A DNA stretch of 64,000 nt from Fibrobacter sp. UWR2 (GTDB lineage: Bacteria; Fibrobacterota; Fibrobacteria; Fibrobacterales; Fibrobacteraceae): assembly GCF_002210285.1 (NCBI RefSeq), contig NZ_MWQE01000002.1:62001-126000 (forward strand), in the 5' to 3' direction. This document shows positions 1 through 7,703 of this stretch, in pieces. The translations under genes and the position numbers were made by a program. The notes beneath the pieces are model-generated. The model was not told where the DNA came from. It made no database searches and saw only the letters and a list, made by a program, of their open reading frames with translations. Within the stretch, counting starts at the first letter, position 1, and each line of letters starts with the position of its first letter.

Positions 1-7
1 AACCAAA

Positions 8-42
8 AAATGCGCTTTTTTTACGGTCTGGGGCGCATTTTT
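8..42 (+). terminator. Rho-independent terminator of the gene upstream of the window
   Basis: An 8-bp stem (8-15 with 33-40) is followed by a short T-run. It sits directly before the first gene, so that gene probably starts a new transcript. Confidence 0.55.
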
Positions 43-53
43 CCTGTTTTTTA

Positions 54-797
54 ATGTATTTTGGGGGTATGACAAGGCGTGTTTGTAACCAGACACATCT
101 TTTTTGGCGTTTGGCATCATGGGCGGCAGTGTTTTTTACTGCAATCGCCCTTTGCGCCTGTGTAGATGACTATGTGAACCGTGGTAACGAGGCTTTGCGC
201 ATCGGGGACTTTGACCGCGCCGTTACGAATTTTTCGAAGGCGCTCGATGAACAGCCCGCAAATAGGGATGCCCGTTATGGCTTGGCACTTTCTTACTATG
301 CCATTGCCGAAGACCGTGAACACCTCAAGTCGGCGACGACCGAAATGTGGGAACGTACGGTCAATGAATTCCGCATCCTTTCGAAGGTCGATTCCACGGA
401 CCGTATTGCACCGGCGTACTCGACAAGCCTTTTCTACCTAGCGCGTGCGACCCTGATGAAGAACGGGCGTGCCAACGTGATTTCGCTATTGGACCAGTCG
501 ATACGGCTTGACAGTGCTAATTACTTTAGTCACAACTTGAAGGCGATTTTGCTCGGGAACATGGGCCGTATCGAAGAAGCGAAGAAGATTTTCGTGTTCA
601 TCGTAACGAAGGAACCGAAGTTTGCATCGGCCTACCTGAACCTTGGAAACCTATACTGGGCCGAAGGCGACGTGGAGTCGGCGTGGGATATATGGTCGAT
701 GGGCCACGAGGCTGTGCCCGCAGATGTTGAACTAGCACGCTGGACCGCCACTGCCGAGGATTCTCTAAAGGCGCTTGTCTCGTCGGGAGAACTATGA
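54..797 (+). CDS. TPR-repeat lipoprotein
   Basis: A 247-residue secreted protein. The N-terminus has a hydrophobic stretch ending in a lipobox (L-C-A-C, Cys36), so it should be a lipoprotein. The rest is helical with TPR-like repeats: a first pair around residues 40-75 and another around 160-215. TPRs bind protein partners, so this may be a scaffold or sensor for the kinase that follows. The next gene overlaps it by four bases (ATGA), indicating translational coupling. The start is uncertain: ATG 54 has no clear ribosome site, and ATG 69 has a G-run that sits too close. The TPR and lipoprotein calls are firm; the role is inferred from neighbours. Confidence 0.8.
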   Translation: MYFGGMTRRVCNQTHLFWRLASWAAVFFTAIALCACVDDYVNRGNEALRIGDFDRAVTNFSKALDEQPANRDARYGLALSYYAIAEDREHLKSATTEMWERTVNEFRILSKVDSTDRIAPAYSTSLFYLARATLMKNGRANVISLLDQSIRLDSANYFSHNLKAILLGNMGRIEEAKKIFVFIVTKEPKFASAYLNLGNLYWAEGDVESAWDIWSMGHEAVPADVELARWTATAEDSLKALVSSGEL

Positions 798-1918
798 GCG
801 TACTTGCGGGGGTCGAACGTTGCGTGCTGTTGCACGAAGGCGGCGAGGCCCGCATTTACAAGGTATATTCCGGCTCCAAGGCGTATGCGCTCAAGTGGTA
901 TGCCGAAGGTTCCCGTATAGATGCCCGTGTAATGGATTGCCTGAGTGGCGAAAAGTTTGCGGGGGTCTACCATGTGCTTGAAACAGGCGAGAAGGCGGGC
1001 CGGCCTTACCTAGTATACGATTATGTGGAAGGCGTTCCGCTTGCAGGTACGTTCTCGCTGCCCGTCCCGTTTGCTATCTCTGTGGTGAGGAGCCTGGTGC
1101 AGTCGCTTGCCGGGCTTGAAAAGCGCGGCATCCATCACGGAGACTTGAATCCATCGAACGTGCTACTTGACAGGGGTGGCGGTCCGACGCTCATCGATTG
1201 CGGGATTGTCGGGCCGGGCGCGCTCCCTTATGCGGCGCCGGAAAGGTTCCAGGGGAGGGCGGCCGACACGAAAAGCGACTTGTACAGCTTGGGCCTGTTG
1301 CTGTATCGCATGGTGGCGGGAGAAGACCTGCTCAACTGCGCCCGGTACGAGGACTACGCGCAGGCGGCCTCGCAGATAGAATCTATGGAACCGACCTCTC
1401 GCCTGTACGGCAAGCGGATCGATGTGCAGGCGCTGTCGGCGCTTGACCCCTTATGGGGAGCGACTTTGCGTGCAAATCCGGACGACCGCGCGGAAGATTT
1501 CGAGGAGTTGGACGAACTGCTCGAAATCGCATTTGACAAGATTTGCGGGGGGAGCGTCTCCTGGAATTCTTTACGGGCGGGCCTTCTTGCGACTCTTGCC
1601 CCAAAAATTGGAACGAATCGTGACGAATCGGCTCATATTTGCGAACTACCGCGTGAATTTGTTGTGAGGAAGCCCACAAGTAGGCGAAAGGCCTTCCTTT
1701 TTGCGGGTGTTTTTGGTACTATATTGATATTGTTGTTGCTTTTCCTGGCGCTTTGGCCTAGGAATCCTTCTATCGACGAGACTGGGGCGCTTCTGCTCCA
1801 GAATTCGAGGACGATGGAAGATTGGGGGGCGCCTTCCGATTCTTCTGTCGAAGGCGTTTCCGGAAAAGTACTCGAGTCGCTTCCTATGCCAGGGGAGAGC
1901 GGTGAGGATGTTGAATAA
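794..1918 (+). CDS. Divergent membrane-anchored Ser/Thr protein kinase
   Basis: 374 residues. A protein-kinase-like domain (about 10-250) shows a Gly-rich turn (15-17), the VAIK lysine as ALK (Lys34), a catalytic loop reading HGDLNPSN (115-122), DCG in place of DFG (135-137), APE (148-150) and the conserved Asp162. The HRD arginine is Gly116 and the catalytic-loop lysine is Asn119, and no clear alpha-C glutamate is seen, so activity is uncertain. A single membrane helix lies at 300-321, followed by a 53-residue acidic tail, placing the kinase in the cytoplasm. It overlaps the TPR lipoprotein gene and ends 17 bases before the sigma-54 activator, so it may control that activator. The kinase fold is confident; catalysis and target are inferred. 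Confidence 0.8.
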   Translation: MSVLAGVERCVLLHEGGEARIYKVYSGSKAYALKWYAEGSRIDARVMDCLSGEKFAGVYHVLETGEKAGRPYLVYDYVEGVPLAGTFSLPVPFAISVVRSLVQSLAGLEKRGIHHGDLNPSNVLLDRGGGPTLIDCGIVGPGALPYAAPERFQGRAADTKSDLYSLGLLLYRMVAGEDLLNCARYEDYAQAASQIESMEPTSRLYGKRIDVQALSALDPLWGATLRANPDDRAEDFEELDELLEIAFDKICGGSVSWNSLRAGLLATLAPKIGTNRDESAHICELPREFVVRKPTSRRKAFLFAGVFGTILILLLLFLALWPRNPSIDETGALLLQNSRTMEDWGAPSDSSVEGVSGKVLESLPMPGESGEDVE

Positions 1919-1935
1919 CGAACGGAGTCATGTGT

Positions 1936-3390
1936 ATGAAATCGGAATCGATGCTTGCGACAGAGAAGATGCTGGATGTGGTCAAGACGCTCCTTGACGA
2001 GGAACAGCCGGAGAGCCTCTTCACGAAGATTCTGGAGGTCGCCAAGGGCGTGCTCCACGCGGATGCCGGCGTCCTGGATATTGCTGGCGAGACTCCGCTC
2101 CATTTCTCGAATCCTGAACAGGTAAGCATTTCTATTTCTGCGGTAAGGCAGGCGAAGAACGAGAAGCGCGCCGTAGTCTGGAACCAACTCGATGACGATG
2201 GAGCGGACCTTTCCAAATCTATCGTGCAGAACCAGCTTACGAGTATCATGGTTTCGCCGTTCCGCACTCCCGATAGCGAGTCGGGCTACCTCTATTTGCA
2301 GCGCGCCGCCCGCGAGGAGCCGTTTACCGAAGAGGACAGCCAACTGTTCGATGATTTCGTTGCGGTTTGCGAAAAGTTCGCGTTTGCCGCCTACGACCGC
2401 CTGCGCGACAAGGAATCGCTCGATATGCTCAAGAACGTGGTGCGCAAGGACGATATCGTTTATTCGAGCAAGGTCATGGCGGATCTCGTCGCCTTGGCCG
2501 AAAAACTGTCTACGCTCCCGCTCCCGGTAATCATTCGTGGCGAGACCGGTACGGGCAAGGAAGTGTTTGCGAGGTTCATCCACAAGCACAGCCCGCGCGC
2601 TGACCGTCCGTTTATCGCGGTCAACTGCGGCGCCATTCCGGAACACTTGATTGAATCCTTGCTGTTCGGACATGCGCGTGGTTCGTTTACGGGCGCTGTC
2701 GATACCCGCAAGGGCTTTTTCGAGGAGGCCGATGGCGGAACAATCTTCCTGGACGAAATCGGCGAACTCCCGATGAACATGCAGGTTAAGCTTTTGCGCG
2801 TACTGCAAGAAAAGCACATCACGCGTGTGGGCGATAACCGCGAGATTCCAGTGAATGTGCGTGTCATATCGGCGACACATGTGGATCTCGAGGCCGCAGT
2901 CCGCGAGAAGCGCTTCCGCGAAGACCTCTATTTCCGCATACAGGTGATGCCGTTGGTTATCCCGCCTCTGCGCGAACGCGGGCAGGATGTCGTTTTACTG
3001 GCCGAAGAATTCGTGAAGCGCTATGGTGCGGAGTACGGCCGAGGTCGCTTCAAGATGAGCCGCAATACCGAAAAGGCGTTGCTGGGCTACCACTGGCCGG
3101 GTAATGTACGCGAACTTGAGAACCGCATCCAGAAGGGCCTGGTTCAGGCGGTGCACGGTGTTATCCAGCCCAAGGACATCGGGCTTGACGAGGTGCAAAA
3201 GGAGGCGAAGGAGTCTCCCCGCACGCTCAAGGAAGCCCGCGAGGCTGTGGAGCGCGATGTTATCGGGCGTGCCCTGCGCGATAGCAATGCGAACCTGACG
3301 CTTGCCGCCACGATTCTCGGGATTGACCGCAAGGTCCTTCGCGAGGTCATGGAACGTTTGGGCATGAAGAAAGAGGATTTCAAGAGTTGA
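1936..3390 (+). CDS. Sigma-54-dependent transcriptional activator (GAF-AAA+-HTH)
   Basis: An enhancer-binding protein that uses ATP to open sigma-54 promoters. It has a GAF-like sensor region (first ~160 residues), a AAA+ domain with Walker A GETGTGKE (nt 2539-2562), the sigma-54 contact loop as GSFTGA (usual GAFTGA, nt 2680), Walker B with LDEIGELP, and a Fis-type HTH at the C-terminus. There is no receiver domain. ATG 1936 is preferred over ATG 1930 because the GGAG at 1924-1927 is correctly spaced only for 1936. It is third in the TPR-kinase operon and lies directly before a -24/-12 promoter, its probable target. The family is certain; the signal is unknown. Confidence 0.92.
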   Translation: MKSESMLATEKMLDVVKTLLDEEQPESLFTKILEVAKGVLHADAGVLDIAGETPLHFSNPEQVSISISAVRQAKNEKRAVVWNQLDDDGADLSKSIVQNQLTSIMVSPFRTPDSESGYLYLQRAAREEPFTEEDSQLFDDFVAVCEKFAFAAYDRLRDKESLDMLKNVVRKDDIVYSSKVMADLVALAEKLSTLPLPVIIRGETGTGKEVFARFIHKHSPRADRPFIAVNCGAIPEHLIESLLFGHARGSFTGAVDTRKGFFEEADGGTIFLDEIGELPMNMQVKLLRVLQEKHITRVGDNREIPVNVRVISATHVDLEAAVREKRFREDLYFRIQVMPLVIPPLRERGQDVVLLAEEFVKRYGAEYGRGRFKMSRNTEKALLGYHWPGNVRELENRIQKGLVQAVHGVIQPKDIGLDEVQKEAKESPRTLKEAREAVERDVIGRALRDSNANLTLAATILGIDRKVLREVMERLGMKKEDFKS

Positions 3391-3418
3391 TTGTCGGCCT
3401 GGTCACAAAAAAACGGAA

Positions 3419-3523
3419 CGAAAAGTCCTGTGAGGGCGAAAAGTCTCGTTTTTTTACTTTGTCTTTTTGCACGAATAATCTATATTATGGCTAGAAAGGC
3501 TCAAAAAGCCTAAAAAGATAGCC
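3419..3523 (+). promoter_or_regulatory. Possible activator-binding region upstream of the sigma-54 promoter
   Basis: Two direct copies of CGAAAAGTC (3419-3427 and 3437-3445) are followed by a nested palindrome (GGCTA 3489-3493 with TAGCC 3519-3523; AGGCT 3497-3501 with AGCCT 3507-3511) that ends about 10 bases before the -24 element. Enhancer-binding proteins use such upstream sites. The assignment is inference. Confidence 0.35.
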
Positions 3524-3533
3524 GGAAGGAAAA

Positions 3534-3550
3534 TTGGCACAGTTTTTGCA
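3534..3550 (+). promoter_or_regulatory. Sigma-54 (-24/-12) promoter
   Basis: TTGGCAC-AGTTT-TTGCA matches the sigma-54 consensus, with GG (3536-3537) and GC (3548-3549) separated by exactly 10 bases. It lies between the sigma-54 activator gene and the secreted-protein gene at 3562. The predicted transcription start (about 12 bases after the GC) falls at or next to the ATG. Confidence 0.8.
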
Positions 3551-3561
3551 GTAGAAACAGT

Positions 3562-3996
3562 ATGAAGTACGCAACTTTCATATCGATGGTATCCCTGGTG
3601 GCGACGATGTCGTTCGCCCAAGGTACTGCGATGCCTGCGTCCAGCGTTCCGACCCCTGCCGAAAACATGGAAGTCTCTAACGGGGCTCCTGATTTGGGTG
3701 CTAAGGAAAGTGCAGAATGGCAAAAGATGCGTGCTGAACGTAAACAAGCCCGCGAACAGATCCTCTCCCGCTTGAGAGAGAGCACCAACGCGGAAAAACA
3801 GCACATTCGCCAGGACGTTTCAAAAAAACGGAACGAAAATTCTCGCTTTGAGGGGAAACCGCAAAGACAGCAGCCTCGCGAACGTCAATCTTTTCATGAG
3901 AGACCCGATTCTCCTAATATGAATCCTGCGCAAGGCTATCAGCCCTATATACCACCCTGTCCGTGGTGCATATGGCCTCCGATGCCTAGGCAATGA
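3562..3996 (+). CDS. Small secreted Pro/Arg-rich protein under a sigma-54 promoter
   Basis: 144 residues. A signal peptide of about 19 residues ends in SFA-Q. The mature part has a Lys/Arg/Glu-rich, probably helical middle (about 50-100) and a Pro-rich end with a CPWC motif near 134-137, which resembles a disulfide or metal-binding CxxC. No family is recognised. No ribosome site precedes the ATG, which coincides with the predicted transcription start, so the mRNA may be leaderless. The next gene overlaps its stop by four bases, suggesting the product works with the outer-membrane barrel. Confidence 0.7.
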   Translation: MKYATFISMVSLVATMSFAQGTAMPASSVPTPAENMEVSNGAPDLGAKESAEWQKMRAERKQAREQILSRLRESTNAEKQHIRQDVSKKRNENSRFEGKPQRQQPRERQSFHERPDSPNMNPAQGYQPYIPPCPWCIWPPMPRQ

Positions 3997-5321
3997 TCAG
4001 GTCGCATTCTGTCGCCCTTTTGTTGATGCTTGGTTCTGTGCTTTACGCTCAGAGCCAAGTTGATTTGTATACGCAGGCCATGAAGGCCGAAGAGGCGGGC
4101 AACGTTACCGAATCTGTTTCGCTTTTTGAGCAGGCGCTTGCCGCCGGTGGTGAATATTCCGACGAAATCCGTGAAATTCTTGCGCAGTATTACGAAGCGC
4201 TCGGGCTTGCTGAAGACGGCTCGGGCTCATTCTCTTTCCGGTTGCAGAGCGATGTTGGTTATTACGGCCTGCGTTATACCGAATTTGGGGCGAAGAAGGA
4301 TTCCGCCGGGAATAGCGATGGCGACATCACCGAAAACGGGGGCGACATCTTTGCTTCCTTGAACTTGTACCTGGATTACACCAGGGGGAACTGGAGCCAC
4401 TCGCTTGGTATAACCTTTGTCTCGGACTGGTTCTATGACAACAAGGACATGCCTGCACTGGACACGAACGACTGGAACATTGCTCCGGGGTTAGAGTACT
4501 CCCTCGTGGGGCGCAACATTTTGCTCGATGTGGGTGTCGACTTCAATATCTCGAGTGACAAGGTGTTCAGGCCTGCCGGATATGCGTGGATCGAGTACGA
4601 TATCTACAAGTACGAAACGCTGCGCGTGGGTGTGGCCGCATTGGGCTACTATCGCAAGGATGGCCCTGCTACGGCATCCTTGATGGGTTCGCTGCACCGC
4701 ACCGCAGAGACTGGTTTTAACTTTTCTGTATACGTGGGTGCGAAGTACGAGGCCGACTACATGCTGAACATTCTCGACTATGTTGAGCAGGTTCAACAGG
4801 GCGGGTATCAGGGGGGTGGGAGCGTAATACCTGACGATAACCCTTGGGCCAGGTGTGTGGCGGATCATGGGGATTCTGTCTGCGCGAACCAGTACAACGG
4901 GGTTCTCCAGACGTATATAGAAGAATATTGGGCTGAGCAGGGAGACATCTGGAACAGCCAGAATCCTTGGACGAATCCGCAGGACACTACTGCTGTGCTG
5001 CCTACCTACTGGACCCGCTGGGTCGGTCCGTCGGTGCGTGCGAATGTATCGTACCTGTTCAAGACGAATATCGCCCTTGAGGTTTCTCTCAACATGTTCT
5101 ATGCATTGGTTGTGGACGGAGCTTCCAGTGAATACGAAAAAATGCAGAAGTTCTCGGGCTCATGGGGCTTCAAGTTCTCGTGGAAGCCGTGGTGGTTTAG
5201 CCTTTATGCGGGTATCGAACAGACGTTCCTGGATTATAACTTGCCTGAGGAACTTTCAAATTACTTTACCGAGCGCAACCTGCTGACTTCGATCAAGGCT
5301 GGCGTGAAGGTCGAATTCTAA
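3993..5321 (+). CDS. Outer-membrane beta-barrel protein with N-terminal TPR-like segment
   Basis: 442 residues with a signal peptide (cleavage near residue 20, YAQS). Residues about 22-70 form a TPR-like helical pair; from about 75 the protein alternates aromatic and polar residues in strand-length segments. It ends in Val-Glu-Phe, with the terminal aromatic typical of BAM-inserted barrels. A Cys-containing loop (about 285-300) may carry a disulfide. The architecture resembles TPR-plus-barrel outer-membrane proteins, but no precise family is recognised. It is coupled to the 3562 gene (ATGA) and presumably expressed from the same sigma-54 promoter. Confidence 0.7.
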   Translation: MIRSHSVALLLMLGSVLYAQSQVDLYTQAMKAEEAGNVTESVSLFEQALAAGGEYSDEIREILAQYYEALGLAEDGSGSFSFRLQSDVGYYGLRYTEFGAKKDSAGNSDGDITENGGDIFASLNLYLDYTRGNWSHSLGITFVSDWFYDNKDMPALDTNDWNIAPGLEYSLVGRNILLDVGVDFNISSDKVFRPAGYAWIEYDIYKYETLRVGVAALGYYRKDGPATASLMGSLHRTAETGFNFSVYVGAKYEADYMLNILDYVEQVQQGGYQGGGSVIPDDNPWARCVADHGDSVCANQYNGVLQTYIEEYWAEQGDIWNSQNPWTNPQDTTAVLPTYWTRWVGPSVRANVSYLFKTNIALEVSLNMFYALVVDGASSEYEKMQKFSGSWGFKFSWKPWWFSLYAGIEQTFLDYNLPEELSNYFTERNLLTSIKAGVKVEF

Positions 5322-5353
5322 CGAAAAGGCTTGCCTGACGCTGTAAAAACAAG

Positions 5354-5377
5354 AGAGGCCGGCATAAACCGGCCTCT
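5354..5377. terminator. Bidirectional terminator
   Basis: A 9-bp perfect GC-rich stem (5354-5362 with 5369-5377) lies between the barrel gene (+) and the tRNA (-). The better T-run is on the minus strand, so it mainly ends the tRNA transcript. Confidence 0.7.
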
Positions 5378-5382
5378 TTGCG

Positions 5383-5455
5383 TGGAGATAGTGGGAGTCG
5401 AACCCATGACCTACAGATTGCGAACCTGTCGCTCTACCAACTGAGCTATATCCCC
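5383..5455 (-). tRNA. tRNA-Ala (anticodon CGC)
   Basis: A 73-nt cloverleaf on the minus strand: 7-bp acceptor with a G3-U70 pair (the alanine identity element), 4-bp D stem, 5-bp anticodon stem, loop TTCGCAA with anticodon CGC (5420-5422), T loop TTCGACT and discriminator A. The outermost T-stem pair is A-C. CCA is not encoded. It decodes GCG. Confidence 0.88.
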
Positions 5456-5559
5456 AGGTGCGCCAAATATATTTTTTATAGGCGGATTCGTCAAGCGGGA
5501 ACCCGTAAAAATCCGTAAAAAGTGGAAAAACGCCATAAATTTTTCTATTTTAGCCAAAG

Positions 5560-6672
5560 ATGAAAAAGATTCCTGCACTTATTGTTGTTTGCCTGTTGCT
5601 CCTTGCTTCGCTTGTCTTTGCGTACCCTGCGCCTGCAGCCCGAAACGGGTTTAGCAACATGAACGTGACTACCGAGTATTCCGAACTCCTGAAGGAGAAG
5701 AATGCCCGTAACGATTCGCTGTTGCCTGCCCTCGATGGCGATAAGGCCTTTGCCGAGGTGCTGCGCCTGAACCCGAACTTCTGGAGCCTCGGGAGCGCTA
5801 TGGAAAAGGAAGGTTCGCTTGTCACCAAGCTTAATGCGCAAATCGTGTTTATCGACGGTATCCGCGAGGATCCTTTCTGCGAACTCTTGAAGGGCTCCAA
5901 GAGCGATGCCTCCACATGGAATGTGCGCATCGGTGTGGACTTTGTTTCGGGCGGATCCAATACGGTGCATATCCACGTGCAGCAGTGCTTGGACTACGTG
6001 CGCGACCAGTTGGGCTATGCCATCAAGCAGGGCGACAAGATTATTGTCGTCCCGCCGAAGAAGGTCCTGGACAAGCTCCGTGAAAGCGAGATCCCCGATG
6101 CCATCGACCTCGATATGCAGCAGACGCTCCTGAAGGCGCATGAGGAAGTGGAACTCGACGGCAAGTGCCCGAAGAACATCGAGGCCTACATCATCCTGAT
6201 GAACGTGTACAATCAGGTCAAAGACAAGAAGATGGATTACGTTGTCATCAACGACCAACTGAACAAGCAGCGTAACGGCGGAAGCCGCGTGCAGAGCTGT
6301 GCCTTCAGTCGCGAGTGGAATAAGCGTTACCAGGAAAGTGCGAGTTTCGAGTGCGATATCGACCATGACCGCTGCCTGTACCGCCAGGAAAACGACGGTA
6401 ATTCCGAATGGAGCATCAACTACGAGCAGGACCGCTTCGAGTACATCAACAAGAAGTTCCTGTTCTTCAACTTGAACCCGAAGAGCATCCACAAGGGCGG
6501 TTCCATGTTGGATTTGCGCCTAATCCGCCTTTCAACCAAACTCTACCTGGAAGCCTACATCAACCTGAAGGGCGAACCCGTGACACTCGGCCTGATTATC
6601 GTGCCTGGGGACAAGACCATCGAGGATTATGATGACGGGGAAGAAGACGATGGTACCATGGTTGAGGATTGA
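5560..6672 (+). CDS. Secreted protein of unknown function
   Basis: 370 residues with a clear signal peptide (MKKIPALIVVCLLLLASLVFA). The mature protein is mixed, with a tetra-cysteine pattern in the second half (Cys near 205, 247, 267 and 274) and a strongly acidic C-terminal tail. No known domain is recognised. It stands alone, between the tRNA on the opposite strand and the PDZ gene 92 bases downstream. The ORF is clearly coding by length, codon pattern and signal peptide; the function is unknown. Confidence 0.65.
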   Translation: MKKIPALIVVCLLLLASLVFAYPAPAARNGFSNMNVTTEYSELLKEKNARNDSLLPALDGDKAFAEVLRLNPNFWSLGSAMEKEGSLVTKLNAQIVFIDGIREDPFCELLKGSKSDASTWNVRIGVDFVSGGSNTVHIHVQQCLDYVRDQLGYAIKQGDKIIVVPPKKVLDKLRESEIPDAIDLDMQQTLLKAHEEVELDGKCPKNIEAYIILMNVYNQVKDKKMDYVVINDQLNKQRNGGSRVQSCAFSREWNKRYQESASFECDIDHDRCLYRQENDGNSEWSINYEQDRFEYINKKFLFFNLNPKSIHKGGSMLDLRLIRLSTKLYLEAYINLKGEPVTLGLIIVPGDKTIEDYDDGEEDDGTMVED

Positions 6673-6764
6673 TGGTAATTTTTTGTGAAAAAAGGGCTCC
6701 CAACGGCCTACAGACGATTTTTTATAGTATATTTAGTACGTACAAGATTTATTAGGAGAATTTT

Positions 6765-7580
6765 ATGAATTCCTTGATCAAGTTTTCTATTGCGGCCGCG
6801 ATTGCTGCGGCTCCTTCCCTTGCCGACGAGAACTTTGGCGGTATTGGCGTTACGATTTACCAGGTTCCCGCTGGTGTGTATGTTGCCGAGGTTATTCCCG
6901 GTGGTCCTGCTTCTGAAACCAAGCTCAAGACCGGCGATGTGATTGTTGCGGTGGATGGCGTTTCCCTGAAGGGCAAGACCATCGATTTCTCGAAGGAACA
7001 GATCCGTGGCCAGATCGACAAGCCGGTCGAACTCACGTACGTGAGCGAAGGCGATACGCTTTCGGCTGTCGTGCGCCGTGCATCGATGCTCGTGAAGGAT
7101 TTCAATGCCGAAGACGTTTCGGCCTGGTATGGTGACAAGCAGGAATTCAATGCTGCTGAACTCGAGACGTTTGCAAGCGGTAGCGAGACCGACAAGCAGT
7201 TGCTTGCTGTGCTCAGCCGTGGTACCGTGGTGGCAAGTGATGCCGAGAAGGTTTCTGCGAGGAACTTGAACGGCGTGTTCGTGAAGAAGGCCGAGGTGGT
7301 CGCTCCGAAGGTCAATTCGAACAAGGGTGTCAAGTCCAATGGTGCCGTGCTGAAGGGCTTCAGCCGCAATTCGATTGCCTTTACGCTCAAGACCGCTGGC
7401 ACGACTGTCGTGAAGGTCTCCGATCCGAACGGCGAAGTGGTCGCGACCGTGCGCGTGGATAACGCTCCGGCCGGATTCAATTCCGTGTCTTGGAATTCCG
7501 AGAATATCCCGAGCGGTCGCTACATGGTGAGCATCGAACAGTCCTTCGGCATCTCCGGCAAGTTCGCTGTCTTGAAGTAG
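6765..7580 (+). CDS. Secreted PDZ-domain protein with FlgD/Por-like C-terminal domain
   Basis: 271 residues. A short signal peptide (about 20 residues) precedes a PDZ domain (about 23-110) with the carboxylate-binding region GIGVTIYQVPAGVYV and the GDVIVAVDGVSL segment typical of HtrA/C-terminal-processing PDZs. No protease domain follows. The last ~75 residues are a beta-sandwich of the FlgD-Ig / type IX sorting type (GFNSVSWNSENIPSGRYMV). That end is common on exported proteins of the Fibrobacteres-Chlorobi-Bacteroidetes group and suggests cell-surface sorting. A good ribosome site (AGGAG) precedes ATG 6765, and a terminator follows at 7601. Confidence 0.75.
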   Translation: MNSLIKFSIAAAIAAAPSLADENFGGIGVTIYQVPAGVYVAEVIPGGPASETKLKTGDVIVAVDGVSLKGKTIDFSKEQIRGQIDKPVELTYVSEGDTLSAVVRRASMLVKDFNAEDVSAWYGDKQEFNAAELETFASGSETDKQLLAVLSRGTVVASDAEKVSARNLNGVFVKKAEVVAPKVNSNKGVKSNGAVLKGFSRNSIAFTLKTAGTTVVKVSDPNGEVVATVRVDNAPAGFNSVSWNSENIPSGRYMVSIEQSFGISGKFAVLK

Positions 7581-7600
7581 AACAAACTAACAAATTTGAG

Positions 7601-7634
7601 AAATCCTGCGTCCTTGTGGAGGCAGGATTTTTTT
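7601..7634 (+). terminator. Rho-independent terminator after the PDZ gene
   Basis: A 9-bp stem (7601-7609 with 7622-7630) runs into a seven-T run. It lies inside the longest possible lptD frame, which argues that lptD starts downstream of it. Confidence 0.85.
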
Positions 7635-7703
7635 GCTATTTCTCGCATAAAATGGGTATTTTGGGCCTTTTGCCTATCGTCTATTATTTATATTTGCTCC
7701 GAC

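Noticed and set aside
5383-5455. Reading the anticodon as TCG (Arg) or GCA (Cys)
   Set aside because: Only CGC gives a 7-base loop with T33 and a paired anticodon stem, and the G3-U70 acceptor pair marks alanine.
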